A DNA stretch of 64,000 nucleotides from Gammaproteobacteria bacterium (GTDB lineage: Bacteria > Pseudomonadota > Gammaproteobacteria > Francisellales > CACEW01): positions 40,690 through 104,689 of the forward strand of contig JAQSYQ010000002.1 of assembly GCA_029256015.1 (NCBI GenBank). Direction: 5' to 3'. The notes below the pieces were generated by a model that was not told where the DNA came from, made no database searches, and saw nothing but the letters and a program-made list of their open reading frames with translations. Below, piece after piece: positions 38,115-48,376 of this stretch (positions are counted from its first letter, which is position 1; every line of letters starts with the position of its first letter). The position numbers and the translations under genes are program-made.

Positions 38115-40178
38115 CTAAGATATCTGCCGGGTAAAAGCCGGCAGGCTATCTAAAAGCTGTTTGCCGTAGCGTCTCAATACAACCCTCCTATCAAGAATCG
38201 TAATTTGCCCGCAGTCTTCTTGGGAGCGAATGAGTCTTCCCACATACTGAGTTAACCTGATCGAAGCTTCTGGCAAAGTATGTTCCATAAAGGCGTTCCT
38301 GCCCTGAGCTTCTAACCAGTCCACTCGAGTCTTTTCAATGGGGGTAGAGGGCACGCTAAAGGGCAGTTTGGTGATAATGACGTGCTTGCAATAATTTCCC
38401 GGCAAATCGACGCCTTCGGCAAAAGACTGCAATCCGAAAATGATGCTTGGTTTGCCCTGGTCTACTAAAGATTTATGGGACTCTATCATCAGGTGCTTAG
38501 GTGAAGTGCCTTGCAATAAAATTTGTTTTTGCAGTTTACTGTCGAGCTGATGATAGACCTTTTCCATCATGTCCCGGCTAGTGAATAATACTAAGCTACC
38601 GTGAGGTTCCTGCCTTAAAAGCTCGGGTAAAAGCTCGCTGATTTCCTCTATAAATTTTTCGCTTTTATCGCTTTCTGGAAGAGTATTAAGCTTTGGTACG
38701 CAAAGAGTAGATTTCTCATAGGGAAACGGCGAGGCAAAAGCGTGAGTTTTGACATGGGGATAATACTGCAAGCCTGTGTTTTCCAGAAAGTCTTCAAATT
38801 TCCCTAGCGCCCTTAAAGTAGCTGAACAGAGCGCCGCTCCATGTTCGAGCTTGTCCCAGAAGTAATTGGGCAGCATGCTGGCGGCTGAGCTCATAGCAGC
38901 ATGGCAGATATAATCTTTGCCCTGATAGTTTTTCAACTTCACATCTTCTTCTTTAGCGCTAATCCATCTGGCGATAGGAGGGATGCCTTCTGGGTCTTTG
39001 GCACAAAACAGATTGAATGTTTGAGAAAAATCCTCTGAGCGGCCGATAAAATACCCTATTGCCGAGAGAATGGAGTCATATTCGCTAAGCGTTTTTTCAT
39101 CATGCTGTTCTGTCAGCATTTTGCGGATGGCATAAAGGGCAAGCAGCAGCTCTTTAGCCTTAGTAGCTAAAACCTGGCTGTGAATTTGCAGAGCTTCGGG
39201 AACTTTAGGTAGTAGCCAAAAGCTATCTCTTTGATAATGGCTGAAATTGGCCGCAATCACATCACGTAGTTGAGGCAGGCATTCCTTGATTTCGCTAATG
39301 CTTTTTTCAATTTGATTGACTAGGCCTTGCTCTAATTTTAAATGTTGCTGAATGGATTTCATGCCTTTACTAAGCTGGTCCAGCCACTCAATAGCACTCA
39401 TAATTCCCGTATAGGCAGTAAAATGTTTAATGGCTTTGCCTGCTAAATGATGGGCCTCGTCGATGACATAAAAGCAATCTTGGGCAGGAGGCAATAAAGC
39501 ACCTGTGCCAAGGCCAATATCAGATAAGAGCAAATCATGATTGGTGACGATAATATCAGCGGTATAAAGTCTTCTTTTAGCTTGAAAAAAGCTACAGTCA
39601 TTGAAAAAAGAACAGCGTTTGTTGCTGCATCCTACGGCATCAGTGGTGACATTGCGCCATAGGTTATCGGGAATAGAGGTATTGAGCTGATCTCTGTCTC
39701 CATTCCATTGCCTACTTTCAATTTTATCAATAAGCGTTTCCACCAAAGCTTGTTCTTCCTGCTTGGGAAGCTCGGTTTTGGCCTCAGAAAATCCCAAAAG
39801 GTTTAGCTCGGATTGGGTAATACCCCGGTCAAAATGATACAACTTATTCAAGCAAACATAGCGCCTTCTGCCCTTGGCAATCTCAGCAGTGAACTTTAAG
39901 CCTAAAATTTTCGATAGGTTGGGAAGATCATGGTGCACTAATTGTTCTTGAAGGCTTACAGTTGCGGTGGAAATGACAAGTTTGAGCTTTTCAGGGCGCT
40001 GCAACAATAAAGGAACTAAATAGGCAAAGGTTTTTCCAATACCGGTTCCGCCTTCAATGACAGCGATGGTTTTTTTATTAAGGGCCTCGGTAACAGCCTG
40101 CATCATCTGGACTTGGCCAGTTCGTTCTTCAAATTTGGCTTCTTTGAGTTTTGCCAGGGCCTCTTTAAGGTTCATCAT
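38115..40178 (-). CDS. dinG: ATP-dependent DNA helicase, DinG/YoaA family (XPD-like, Fe-S)
   Basis: EGGTGIGKTFAYLVPLLL Walker A, DEAHHLA, four-Cys region (YVCLNKL..VGCSNKRCSFFNDCSFF). Confidence 0.88.
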   Translation of the reverse strand: MMNLKEALAKLKEAKFEERTGQVQMMQAVTEALNKKTIAVIEGGTGIGKTFAYLVPLLLQRPEKLKLVISTATVSLQEQLVHHDLPNLSKILGLKFTAEIAKGRRRYVCLNKLYHFDRGITQSELNLLGFSEAKTELPKQEEQALVETLIDKIESRQWNGDRDQLNTSIPDNLWRNVTTDAVGCSNKRCSFFNDCSFFQAKRRLYTADIIVTNHDLLLSDIGLGTGALLPPAQDCFYVIDEAHHLAGKAIKHFTAYTGIMSAIEWLDQLSKGMKSIQQHLKLEQGLVNQIEKSISEIKECLPQLRDVIAANFSHYQRDSFWLLPKVPEALQIHSQVLATKAKELLLALYAIRKMLTEQHDEKTLSEYDSILSAIGYFIGRSEDFSQTFNLFCAKDPEGIPPIARWISAKEEDVKLKNYQGKDYICHAAMSSAASMLPNYFWDKLEHGAALCSATLRALGKFEDFLENTGLQYYPHVKTHAFASPFPYEKSTLCVPKLNTLPESDKSEKFIEEISELLPELLRQEPHGSLVLFTSRDMMEKVYHQLDSKLQKQILLQGTSPKHLMIESHKSLVDQGKPSIIFGLQSFAEGVDLPGNYCKHVIITKLPFSVPSTPIEKTRVDWLEAQGRNAFMEHTLPEASIRLTQYVGRLIRSQEDCGQITILDRRVVLRRYGKQLLDSLPAFTRQIS

Positions 40179-40641
40179 GAGATTTCCAGGCTTCGCCTTC
40201 TATAGTCCTACCTTGATCTCCTTCAATTATATCAGGGTCTTGCACGGGCTTAGCAGAAGAAGCTTGTTGAGTGAAAGCGGCGCCTTGCATCATGTTAAAA
40301 CGGCTTTTCTTTAAAATCCAATTAGCAAAAGGATTGCGCAGCCCCGGAATCAGCAAAAACAAGCCCAATATGCTCGATATCAGTCCAGGAATAATCATAA
40401 AAATGCCTCCCAGGACGATGGCAACGGCATTGAGCATTTCCCTGGTGGGGGACTGACCTTGCATCATTTTAAGCTGAGCTTTCTGTATATTAGCCAGGCC
40501 GAATCGACGCATCAGCACCCCACCCGCAAGGCTTGACAGTACGATCAATAAAAGCGTCCAACCTAGGCCAATTAGATGTGCGACCCAGAAAAATACGACG
40601 AGTTCTAAAATAAACCACATTAAACTTAACAATCGAAACAT
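40165..40641 (-). CDS. fxsA: FxsA family membrane protein
   Basis: Multi-TM, GGIFMIIPGLISSILGLFLLIPGLR. Confidence 0.88.
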   Translation of the reverse strand: MFRLLSLMWFILELVVFFWVAHLIGLGWTLLLIVLSSLAGGVLMRRFGLANIQKAQLKMMQGQSPTREMLNAVAIVLGGIFMIIPGLISSILGLFLLIPGLRNPFANWILKKSRFNMMQGAAFTQQASSAKPVQDPDIIEGDQGRTIEGEAWKSHDEP

Positions 40642-40762
40642 AAGCTTTCTCTTTTTTAGTTATCCTTTGTCGCCTATCGGGCTCACGTGCTCATTTATTA
40701 GTAATAAACTCCGCTCGCTCACTCCTCTGGCTTCGCGGTTAACCAAAAAAATAAAAAGCTTA
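40641..40762. repeat. intergenic element bounded by imperfect inverted repeats
   Basis: TAAGCTTTCTCTTTTTTAGTTATCC ... GGTTAACCAAAAAAATAAAAAGCTTA; internal palindrome TTTATTAGTAATAAA. Confidence 0.55.
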
Positions 40763-40776
40763 TGCCCGTGGCTTAA

Positions 40777-41145
40777 TTATTTAACTCTTCCATAAACATC
40801 ATCATAACGTTTGATATCGTCTTCTCCTAAATAGGAGCCGATTTGTACTTCAACTATCACAACGATATCTTGAGTGAAGTTTTCTAAACGGTGTTTGGAC
40901 TGCAATGGAATATAGATAGCCTGGTTTTCATTGTAATCTCTTACATCGTCATTAATGGTAACCGTGGGCTTTCCTTTGACTACTACCCAATGTTCGCAAC
41001 GCTTTTCATGGCTTTGCAAAGAGAGACGTCCGCCGGGATTGACCGTAATAGTTTTAACTTGAAAGCCAGACTGCATCTCGATAGTTTTATAGCTACCCCA
41101 AGGGCGCTGATATTCTTTGCCAATTTCATTAAGTGCCATATTCAC
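40777..41145 (-). CDS. cupin protein, mannose-6-phosphate isomerase type II / ManC C-terminal-like
   Basis: RPWGSYKTIEMQSGFQVKTITVNPGGRLSLQSHEKRCEHWVVVKG. Confidence 0.88.
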   Translation of the reverse strand: MNMALNEIGKEYQRPWGSYKTIEMQSGFQVKTITVNPGGRLSLQSHEKRCEHWVVVKGKPTVTINDDVRDYNENQAIYIPLQSKHRLENFTQDIVVIVEVQIGSYLGEDDIKRYDDVYGRVK

Positions 41146-41153
41146 TACCCTAC

Positions 41154-41459
41154 CTAATTGATCTCGTATCCAGCTTCTACTTTATTGGCGCCGGCAGGCC
41201 CATACTGCGCGGCTAAAAACGGGTTGGTGGCGCCGTTAAATGCTACAACATCACGAGCATTATCACTAGCCGATTTGCATTTTCGGACACCAATAGGCCC
41301 AACTAATCCGCATCCAATTGCAGCTCCTGCTGTCCCATAAGCCCAGATTGGTATTGATCCAGCTGCTGTAAAAATGATAGTGATAATTCCTCCTAAAACA
41401 AGAGTAGCGCCAGCCAAGTCACAGTATCCGATTTGAGTTGAGTTCATCATGTTCTCCAT
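41154..41459 (-). CDS. hypothetical small membrane protein
   Basis: Intact ORF, two hydrophobic segments. Confidence 0.6.
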   Translation of the reverse strand: MENMMNSTQIGYCDLAGATLVLGGIITIIFTAAGSIPIWAYGTAGAAIGCGLVGPIGVRKCKSASDNARDVVAFNGATNPFLAAQYGPAGANKVEAGYEIN

Positions 41460-41473
41460 AACAAAAATCTATT

Positions 41474-42382
41474 TTACCACAACCTTGCCGCGCCGCGCAC
41501 TCCACTTTCTCCGCCATGGGTTGCTTGCAGGAGTTTTGTCCTGACAGGTTGAGGAGAAAAGATGTACTCGTCCCAATGTTTGGGCACATTTATGTATAAG
41601 CGATTTAATGCTGATAAACCCCCGCCTAATACAATCACGTCCGGGTCTAAAATATTGATGATCATGGCACAAGCTCTTGCCATTCTGTTTTCATAGCGAC
41701 TTAGAGCTGATTCCGCATCAGCATCTCCCTGATTGGCAAGGGCCACGATTTCTTCGGAACGAAGCGATTTTCCGGAAACATGGCGATAGCTTCTTGCCAG
41801 GCCTGTTCCGGACAAATAGGTTTCCAAACAGCCTTTTAATCCGCAATAACATTCCGGGCCTGGAGCTTCTTTTCCGATCGGCCAGGGTAAAGGCACATGC
41901 CCCCACTCTCCACCTAAGCGGTTTAAGCCGACTATAATTTTCTGATCGATAACAATTCCGCCGCCAAGCCCTGTTCCTAAAGTTGCGCCAAATACCACCG
42001 AGTGGCCTTTTCCAGCGCCATCAATGGCCTCAGACAGAGTAAAGCAGTTGGCATCATTGCCTGTGCGAATAGGGCGTTTTAGGGCTTTTGACAAATCTTG
42101 TTCAAAGGCCTGACCGTTTAACCAAAGAATGTTGGCATTTTGTACCAGCTCAGTTTGAAGGTTAACACTGCCTGGATAGCACATCCCATAAGTAACAGGG
42201 CCTAGTTCTTTTTCATAGACATGCACTAATTCTGTGAGAGTTTTAAGTAGGTTCTCGTAATCAGTGGGAGTGGAGATTTTAGTTTGCTTTAAGGCTTTTC
42301 CAGAGTGAGAATCTATAGCGATAGCAGCGATTTTAGTTCCGCCTATATCGACCCCCATTCTGATCCGTGGTAGCTCTTGCAC
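41474..42382 (-). CDS. ROK family sugar kinase
   Basis: GVDIGGTKIAAIAID, GTGLGGGIVID, CYCGLKGCLETYLSG. Confidence 0.9.
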   Translation of the reverse strand: MQELPRIRMGVDIGGTKIAAIAIDSHSGKALKQTKISTPTDYENLLKTLTELVHVYEKELGPVTYGMCYPGSVNLQTELVQNANILWLNGQAFEQDLSKALKRPIRTGNDANCFTLSEAIDGAGKGHSVVFGATLGTGLGGGIVIDQKIIVGLNRLGGEWGHVPLPWPIGKEAPGPECYCGLKGCLETYLSGTGLARSYRHVSGKSLRSEEIVALANQGDADAESALSRYENRMARACAMIINILDPDVIVLGGGLSALNRLYINVPKHWDEYIFSPQPVRTKLLQATHGGESGVRGAARLW

Positions 42383-42455
42383 GTTCTTTCCTTATAATGC
42401 TCATTTTCTAATAAATAGAATAGTCGGAAGTTATGCAAGCAACAAGCGGCTGAAA

Positions 42456-42485
42456 TAAAAAAGCCTCAATGAAGAGGCTTTTTTA
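42456..42485. terminator. bidirectional rho-independent terminator
   Basis: AAAAAAGCCTCAATGAAGAGGCTTTTTTA: stem with poly-A/T on both sides. Confidence 0.85.
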
Positions 42486-42500
42486 TTCATAATAACTCCA

Positions 42501-42785
42501 TTATACAGGGCTGGCCTCTCTGGGCACTGCGCCATATTCGCTTCTTGAAGCTGAGAATTTACTAAAAATTTTGGGAAGGGCATATTGCGCTACCGCAGTT
42601 AATGCAGCGCTTCCGGCTCCTACCAGGATTTTTTGCTGAGCATCACTCAAGTCGGCTGATTCAAACCCGCCAGAGAGAGTAGGCTTTAAATTTGTTGCTC
42701 CAATTGCCAGCATTGTATAGCCTGATAGTGCTGCAATCCCGGCAAGAACTGTGTGCCGATGCTCTTTAAGAAATTCATAAACCAT
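42501..42785 (-). CDS. hypothetical small membrane protein
   Basis: Intact ORF with two hydrophobic segments. Confidence 0.6.
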   Translation of the reverse strand: MVYEFLKEHRHTVLAGIAALSGYTMLAIGATNLKPTLSGGFESADLSDAQQKILVGAGSAALTAVAQYALPKIFSKFSASRSEYGAVPREASPV

Positions 42786-42903
42786 GGTATTTCTCCTGTC
42801 CTGTTGTTTGTAGGCAGATCCAAGCTAACACAGAGGCAAGCTAAAATTCCATAATTATATATAGCTTAGCTAATTAACATATGTAATATATCCTAAATTT
42901 TTC

Positions 42904-44031
42904 TTAGCTTGCCAGGTCGTTAAAAAACCTTTTAACGTTGTCAAACCAACCGCTGGATTGAGGGCTGTGTTTCCTGCCGTCTCCCAGAGATTCTTGGAAT
43001 TTTTTCAGTAATTCTCTTTGATCGGAATTAAGATTGACCGGAGTTTCAACCGTAACGTGGCAAAGCAGATCCCCCACAGAACTGCCGCGCAGGCTTTTCA
43101 CGCCTTTTCCTCTTAAGCGAAAGGCTTTATTGGATTGGGTTTCTGCTGGGATTTTTAATTTAACCTGGCCGTCTAAGGTGGGGATTTCAAGCTCTCCGCC
43201 TAAACAAGCGGTGGCAAAGTCGATCGGCAGTTCGCAGTGAAGATCGTTGCCGTCTCTTTTGAAAATGGCATGGGGTTTGACCCGCATTTCCACATATAAA
43301 TCGCCGGCGGGGCTGCCTTGTTCTCCCGCTTCGCCTTCTCCGGCTAAGCGGATTCTGTCGCCATTATCGACTCCGGCTGGAATTTTAACGGATAGGTTTT
43401 TGGTTTTTTGGACTCTTCCCTGGCCGTGGCAGCTTGGGCATGGATTTTTAATGACTTGGCCTTGACCGCGGCAGTTAGGACAGGTTTGTTGAACTGAAAA
43501 GAAACCTTGCTGCATCCTGACAATACCATGACCGTTACAGGTTGAGCAGGTGGTTTTTTCACTGCCTTTTTGCGCGCCGCTACCATGGCAGGGTTCACAA
43601 CTGCTTAAATTTGGGAATGAAATTTTCTTGGTAGTACCATGAACGGCTTCTTCCAGACTGATTTCTAGAGAATAGCGAAGGTCAGAGCCTCTTTGAGGTT
43701 GGGCACGGCTTTGGCCCCTGCCTCCTCCAAAAATATCGCCAAAGATATCACCAAATACATCGCCGAATCCTGCTCCGCCAAAACCACCGCCAGCACCGGC
43801 TGATGGGTCAACTCCTGCGTGGCCATACTGATCATAGGCCGCACGTTTTTGAGGATTGCTTAAGACGTCATAGGCATGGCTAATTTCTTTAAACTGCTCT
43901 TCCGCTTCTTTGTTTCCTGGGTTTTTATCAGGATGGTATTTCATCGCAAGCTTGCGATAAGCTTTTTTAAGTTCTTCTTCAGAAACGCCTTTATTAACGC
44001 CTAGTATTTCGTAAAAATCTTTTTTGCTCAT
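42904..44031 (-). CDS. dnaJ: chaperone DnaJ
   Basis: [21 protein letters not shown]-domain, Gly/Phe-rich region, four CxxCxGxG zinc repeats; start moved to 44031. Confidence 0.97.
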   Translation of the reverse strand: MSKKDFYEILGVNKGVSEEELKKAYRKLAMKYHPDKNPGNKEAEEQFKEISHAYDVLSNPQKRAAYDQYGHAGVDPSAGAGGGFGGAGFGDVFGDIFGDIFGGGRGQSRAQPQRGSDLRYSLEISLEEAVHGTTKKISFPNLSSCEPCHGSGAQKGSEKTTCSTCNGHGIVRMQQGFFSVQQTCPNCRGQGQVIKNPCPSCHGQGRVQKTKNLSVKIPAGVDNGDRIRLAGEGEAGEQGSPAGDLYVEMRVKPHAIFKRDGNDLHCELPIDFATACLGGELEIPTLDGQVKLKIPAETQSNKAFRLRGKGVKSLRGSSVGDLLCHVTVETPVNLNSDQRELLKKFQESLGDGRKHSPQSSGWFDNVKRFFNDLAS

Positions 44032-44046
44032 AATTATCCTGCATGT

Positions 44047-44125
44047 GTCATCCTGGGGACCCAAAGGGAACCCGGAACCTAAAAATTAGATTCCGGATCG
44101 AAGCTTACGCTTCGTCCAGAATGAC
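44047..44125. repeat. composite intergenic repeat (GTCATCC family), copy B
   Basis: GTCATCCTGGGGACCCAAAGGGAACCCGG ... CCAGAATGAC between dnaK and dnaJ. Confidence 0.75.
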
Positions 44126-44140
44126 AATTTTTGCGCTGTA

Positions 44141-46075
44141 TTAGTCTTTTTTATCTTTGTCTTTGACTTCTTCAAACTCAGCATCAACCGCATCGTTGTC
44201 TGCTTTATTTTGGCTTTGAGCCTGTTCAGCTCCGCCTGCCTGTGGGCCTTGCTGTGAATAGAGCATTTCGGCCATTTTGGCTGAAGCTTGAGACAATTGC
44301 TGCATTTTGTTTTCAATAACAGCTTTATCATCGCCTTTGGCCACTGCTTCCAAATCTTTCAGAGCAGACTCGATATTGGCGCGATCTTCACCTGGTACCT
44401 TATCGCCGAGCTCTGCCAAAGATTTTTTGGTAGCGTGAATTAAGCCATCAGCCTGATTTCGAGCATTTGCCAGCTCATGGAACTTTTTGTCTTCCTCGGC
44501 ATTGGCTTCGGCGTCTTTGACCATTTTATCAATTTCGTCTTCGGACAATCCGCTTGAAGCGCGAATCACGATGGACTGCTCTTTACCGGAAGCTTTGTCT
44601 TTAGCTGATACGTTCAAAATACCGTTAGCGTCAATATCAAAGGTTACTTCGATTTGTGGCATGCCGCGTGGAGCAGGAGGGATACCGGATAAATCAAATC
44701 TTCCTAATGATTTGTTGGCATTAGCCATTTCACGCTCACCTTGCAATACGTGAATGGTTACCGCGGACTGGTTGTCATCAGCTGTGGAGAATACTTGAGA
44801 TTTTTTGGTAGGAATGGTGGTGTTGCGTTCGATCAGTTTGGTCATTACACCGCCCATGGTTTCAATTCCCAAAGACAATGGAGTCACGTCAAGCAAGAGA
44901 ATGTCTTTAACGTCCCCAGCCAATACACCGCCCTGAATAGCGGCACCAATTGCTACAGCTTCATCCGGGTTAACATCGCGACGTGGTTCTTTGCCAAAGA
45001 AGTCTTTAACCGCTTCTTGGACTTTAGGCATACGGGTTTGACCGCCGACTAAAATCACTTCATCGATTTGAGATACGGAAAGTTTGGCGTCTTTTAGTGC
45101 TTGACGGCAAGGTTCGATAGATTTTTTGATTAAGTCTTCAACCAATGACTCAAACTTAGCTCGGGTAATTTTAATGTTTAAGTGTTTAGGGCCTGAGGCA
45201 TCAGCTGTGACATAAGGCAGATTGATATCAGTCTGCTGGCTTGATGAAAGCTCAATTTTAGCTTTTTCAGCGGCTTCTTTTAAACGTTGCATTGCCAAAG
45301 GATCTTTGCGCAAATCTACGCCTTGTTCTTTTTGGAACTCTTCGATCAAATAATCGGTTAAGCGTCTGTCAAAATCTTCACCGCCCAAGAAAGTATCGCC
45401 ATTGGTCGCCAATACTTCAATCTGGCTGTCACCGTCTACATTGGCAATTTCGATAATGGAAATGTCAAAAGTACCGCCACCTAAATCGTATACGGCGATG
45501 ACAGAGTCTTTTTTGCCGCTTTTATCCAAGCCATAAGCTAAGGCTGCGGCAGTAGGCTCGTTGATAATTCTTTTAACTTCAAGCCCTGCAATTTTACCGG
45601 CATCTTTAGTGGCCTGACGTTGTGCATCGTTAAAGTAAGCCGGAACGGTAATCACCGCTTCTGTAACAGGTTCGCCCAGATAGTCTTCTGCAGTTTTTTT
45701 CATTTTGCGCAGGACTTCGGCAGAAATTTGAGGAGGAGCTAGTTTTTTGCCGTCAGAGGTTTGCACCCAGGCATCGCCGTTGTCCGCTTTGATAATTTTG
45801 TAAGGAACGTGAGGTATGACATGCTTTTGAATTTCAGCATCATCAAATTTGCGGCCGATTAAGCGTTTTACCGCAGCAAAAGTGTTTAAAGGGTTGGTCA
45901 CGGCTTGGCGTTTTGCAGGCTGGCCCATTAAGGTTTCGCCGTCTTTGGTGTAAGCCACGATAGAAGGAGTAGTACGGTCGCCTTCTGAGTTTTCGATAAC
46001 GCGGGGTTTGCCGCCTTCCATAATTGCAACGCAAGAATTGGTGGTTCCTAAGTCAATACCGATAATTTTTGCCAT
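44141..46075 (-). CDS. dnaK: chaperone DnaK
   Basis: [44 protein letters not shown]. Confidence 0.98.
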   Translation of the reverse strand: MAKIIGIDLGTTNSCVAIMEGGKPRVIENSEGDRTTPSIVAYTKDGETLMGQPAKRQAVTNPLNTFAAVKRLIGRKFDDAEIQKHVIPHVPYKIIKADNGDAWVQTSDGKKLAPPQISAEVLRKMKKTAEDYLGEPVTEAVITVPAYFNDAQRQATKDAGKIAGLEVKRIINEPTAAALAYGLDKSGKKDSVIAVYDLGGGTFDISIIEIANVDGDSQIEVLATNGDTFLGGEDFDRRLTDYLIEEFQKEQGVDLRKDPLAMQRLKEAAEKAKIELSSSQQTDINLPYVTADASGPKHLNIKITRAKFESLVEDLIKKSIEPCRQALKDAKLSVSQIDEVILVGGQTRMPKVQEAVKDFFGKEPRRDVNPDEAVAIGAAIQGGVLAGDVKDILLLDVTPLSLGIETMGGVMTKLIERNTTIPTKKSQVFSTADDNQSAVTIHVLQGEREMANANKSLGRFDLSGIPPAPRGMPQIEVTFDIDANGILNVSAKDKASGKEQSIVIRASSGLSEDEIDKMVKDAEANAEEDKKFHELANARNQADGLIHATKKSLAELGDKVPGEDRANIESALKDLEAVAKGDDKAVIENKMQQLSQASAKMAEMLYSQQGPQAGGAEQAQSQNKADNDAVDAEFEEVKDKDKKD

Positions 46076-46115
46076 ATTGTTCTCCAGTCATTCAAATTAT
46101 TTAAACTTTCAGTAA

Positions 46116-46143
46116 AAATGGGGTTTGTTTTAAAATTTTCAAG
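46116..46143 (-). promoter_or_regulatory. sigma-32 type heat-shock promoter of dnaK
   Basis: Minus strand CTTGAA-N14-CCCCATTT. Confidence 0.85.
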
Positions 46144-46155
46144 GCTTTAATGAAA

Positions 46156-46677
46156 TTATTTACTGACTACCACTCTGGCAGGTCTGACTAATCTTCCATT
46201 TAATAAGTAGCCTTTTTGGAATACAGCCAAAACTTTATTGGACTCTGTACCAGGGATTTCCTGCATAGTCATCGCTTCATGCAAGCTTGGGTCAAAGCTT
46301 TGTCCCATTGGATTAATTTGCTCTATTCCGTATTTTTGCAGGGTATCGATCAGCATTTTCATGGTAAGCTCAATGCCGTCATGCATAGCCTTTATAGAAT
46401 CATTGCCATCCACTTTGACTTCTAAGGCTTTTTCTAGGCTGTCCACTACAGGCAAAAGCGCTTCTGCAAACCGGTCAATTGCGTATTTGTGGGCATTGCT
46501 GACGTCTTTTTCAGCGCGGCGTTTTGTGTTTTCAATTTCTGCTACTGCTCGCAAAGCTTTATCCCAGTTTTCATCCGCTTTGGCTTTAGCAGCTTCCAAC
46601 TCTGTTTTGAGTTTGTCGATTTGATCAGCAAAAAGTAAAGGTTCTGCCTGACTTTGATTGTCTTGGTTTTCGCTCAT
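46156..46677 (-). CDS. grpE: nucleotide exchange factor GrpE
   Basis: ENTKRRAEKDVSNAHKYAIDRFAEALLPVVDSLEKAL; LVRPARVVVSK C-terminus. Confidence 0.96.
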   Translation of the reverse strand: MSENQDNQSQAEPLLFADQIDKLKTELEAAKAKADENWDKALRAVAEIENTKRRAEKDVSNAHKYAIDRFAEALLPVVDSLEKALEVKVDGNDSIKAMHDGIELTMKMLIDTLQKYGIEQINPMGQSFDPSLHEAMTMQEIPGTESNKVLAVFQKGYLLNGRLVRPARVVVSK

Positions 46678-46708
46678 GGGGTTTCCTTAAAATAAGTGTC
46701 CAAAGAAA

Positions 46709-46736
46709 ATATGGGGGAGGATTTTCGTTTTTCAAG
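46709..46736 (-). promoter_or_regulatory. sigma-32 type heat-shock promoter of grpE
   Basis: Minus strand CTTGAA-N14-CCCCATAT. Confidence 0.85.
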
Positions 46737-46911
46737 TGACAGATTCTCTTAGCAACTTGTTGCTTAGAGAATCGTCATCCTCGGGCGACGACTGGAAGTC
46801 GGAGAGCCGGGGATCCAGTCTTTTGTCATCCTGGACTTGATCCAGGATCCAGGTTTTTACTAGATTCCCGCCGCAGTTTATCATCGACCTGATCGGGGGC
46901 GGGAATGACAG
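46736..46911. repeat. composite intergenic repeat (GTCATCC family), copy C
   Basis: Hairpin GATTCTCTTAGCAACTTGTTGCTTAGAGAATC, GTCATCCTCGG..., CTGGACTTGATCCAG, ATTCCCGCCGC...GGCGGGAATGACAG. Confidence 0.85.
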
Positions 46912-46913
46912 TT

Positions 46914-47309
46914 TTATACAAAGTAAGCAAGCAACTTGCTAATGATAGGCTTATTCGCCTCAGGAAATTCATAATTTTTAAGTTCTTGTAAACTGACCCA
47001 TTTTACAGGCTGGCCTTCTTTACCTTTAGGCTCACCTTTAAATGCTGTGACCAGCCAAAAGTCTAAAAGCACTTTACGATCTTCATAGTCATGAGGAATT
47101 TGAGTGAAGGATTTTGCTTGCTCGACCATAATGCCAAGCTCTTCATAAAGTTCCCGAGTCAGAGCTGCTTGGGCTGTTTCATTAGACTCTACCTTGCCTC
47201 CAGGGAACTCCCAAAGACCTCCTAGGTGAACATGCTTGGCCCTTTTGGCAATGCAGCATTCCTTGTTGTGATTGATGATAATGCCGACGACTACATGTAA
47301 ACGTTCCAA
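46914..47309 (-). CDS. mutT: 8-oxo-dGTP diphosphatase (Nudix)
   Basis: Nudix box GGKVESNETAQAALTRELYEELGI. Confidence 0.92.
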   Translation of the reverse strand: MERLHVVVGIIINHNKECCIAKRAKHVHLGGLWEFPGGKVESNETAQAALTRELYEELGIMVEQAKSFTQIPHDYEDRKVLLDFWLVTAFKGEPKGKEGQPVKWVSLQELKNYEFPEANKPIISKLLAYFV

Positions 47310-47360
47310 TTTGCTGGCTTCCTCTTGCTCTTCGCATCTTATTCTAGTTACTATAGAGCG

Positions 47361-47912
47361 ATGAACCTAATGAATCAATTCCTTATCGCCACGAGCAACT
47401 TAGATAACACGCCGTTTGAGCGTGCTGTAGTCTATTTGTGTCAGCATAATGCGGAAGGGGCCATAGGAATGGTGATTAACCGTACTGTTGATTTGAAATT
47501 GGGCGAAGTGTTTCGTCAAATGGAAATTACGGTCAGCTCTCCTGCGCTCAATGAAGCAACTGTTTTAGCCGGAGGGCCGGTCCAGCCTCATTCAGGTTTT
47601 GTTTTGCATTACCCTTCGGGTGAATGGAAAAGCTCTTTGACTGTCGATAAAATTGCGATCACCACCTCAAAAGATATTTTAAGGGCAATCGCTTCTGGCG
47701 AATTTTCAAAACAAGCGATATTGGTTTTAGGTTATGCAGGCTGGAGCGAGGGCCAGCTTGAAGAAGAAATTGCTCGAAACGACTGGCTAGTTGCACCGGT
47801 TTCAGAGGATATTATATTTGATACGCCGCTAGATAAACGCTGGGAAGAAGCGATTCATTCCCTCGGGATCAAAAATATTTCTCAATTAAGTTCCTGGGCT
47901 GGCCATGCCTAA
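47361..47912 (+). CDS. yqgE: YqgE/AlgH family protein
   Basis: MNQFLIATSNLDNTPFERAVVYLCQHNAEGAIGMVINR. Confidence 0.93.
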   Translation: MNLMNQFLIATSNLDNTPFERAVVYLCQHNAEGAIGMVINRTVDLKLGEVFRQMEITVSSPALNEATVLAGGPVQPHSGFVLHYPSGEWKSSLTVDKIAITTSKDILRAIASGEFSKQAILVLGYAGWSEGQLEEEIARNDWLVAPVSEDIIFDTPLDKRWEEAIHSLGIKNISQLSSWAGHA

Positions 47913-48330
47913 TATTAATACTGTGCTAGGATTCGATTTTGGTCTGCGCCGAATTGGAATAGCGGCCGGACAATCTATTACCAAAACGGCTACGCCCATA
48001 CCAGGGATTTCTGCTAAGGCTGGAGTTCCTAACTGGCAGGAAGTAGCCAAGCTAATCAAAGAATGGCAACCTCAGGCCTTGCTCGTGGGTATTCCTTTGC
48101 TAATGGACGATAAAGAGCAGCCTATGACAGAAAGTGCCCGTCAATTTGCGATGAGCTTAAAGCAGTTTAACTTGCCGGTGTATGAGGTGGATGAAAGGCT
48201 ATCTACAAGAGAGGCACGGTCTCGTTTAAGCGAAATTAATGAGTTCAAAAACATGAATCACCGAAAAGTAGATAGCATGGCTGCCTGCATTATTGTAGAA
48301 ACTTTCCTCAATAATATTGAAAAAACCTAA
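47905..48330 (+). CDS. ruvX: Holliday junction resolvase RuvX (YqgF)
   Basis: LGFDFGLRRIGIAAGQ, VDERLSTREARSRL, MNHRKVDSMAA. Confidence 0.94.
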   Translation: MPNINTVLGFDFGLRRIGIAAGQSITKTATPIPGISAKAGVPNWQEVAKLIKEWQPQALLVGIPLLMDDKEQPMTESARQFAMSLKQFNLPVYEVDERLSTREARSRLSEINEFKNMNHRKVDSMAACIIVETFLNNIEKT

Positions 48331-48376
48331 AGTTTTTCTATACTCCAATAGCTAATCAAAAAATAAAGAGGGAAAA

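Noticed and set aside
41677-41937. Plus-strand ORFs antisense to the ROK kinase
   Set aside because: Shadow ORFs; kinase motifs are clear on the minus strand
42786-42900. Possible PmrA-like box (minus strand GTTAATTAGCTAAGC, then TATATATAAT) upstream of the 42501-42785 gene
   Set aside because: Only a weak match to the tandem box; spacing and half-sites do not fit as in the 36-37 kb pair
43034-43598. ORFs overlapping dnaJ on both strands
   Set aside because: Artefacts of the Cys/Gly-rich dnaJ coding sequence
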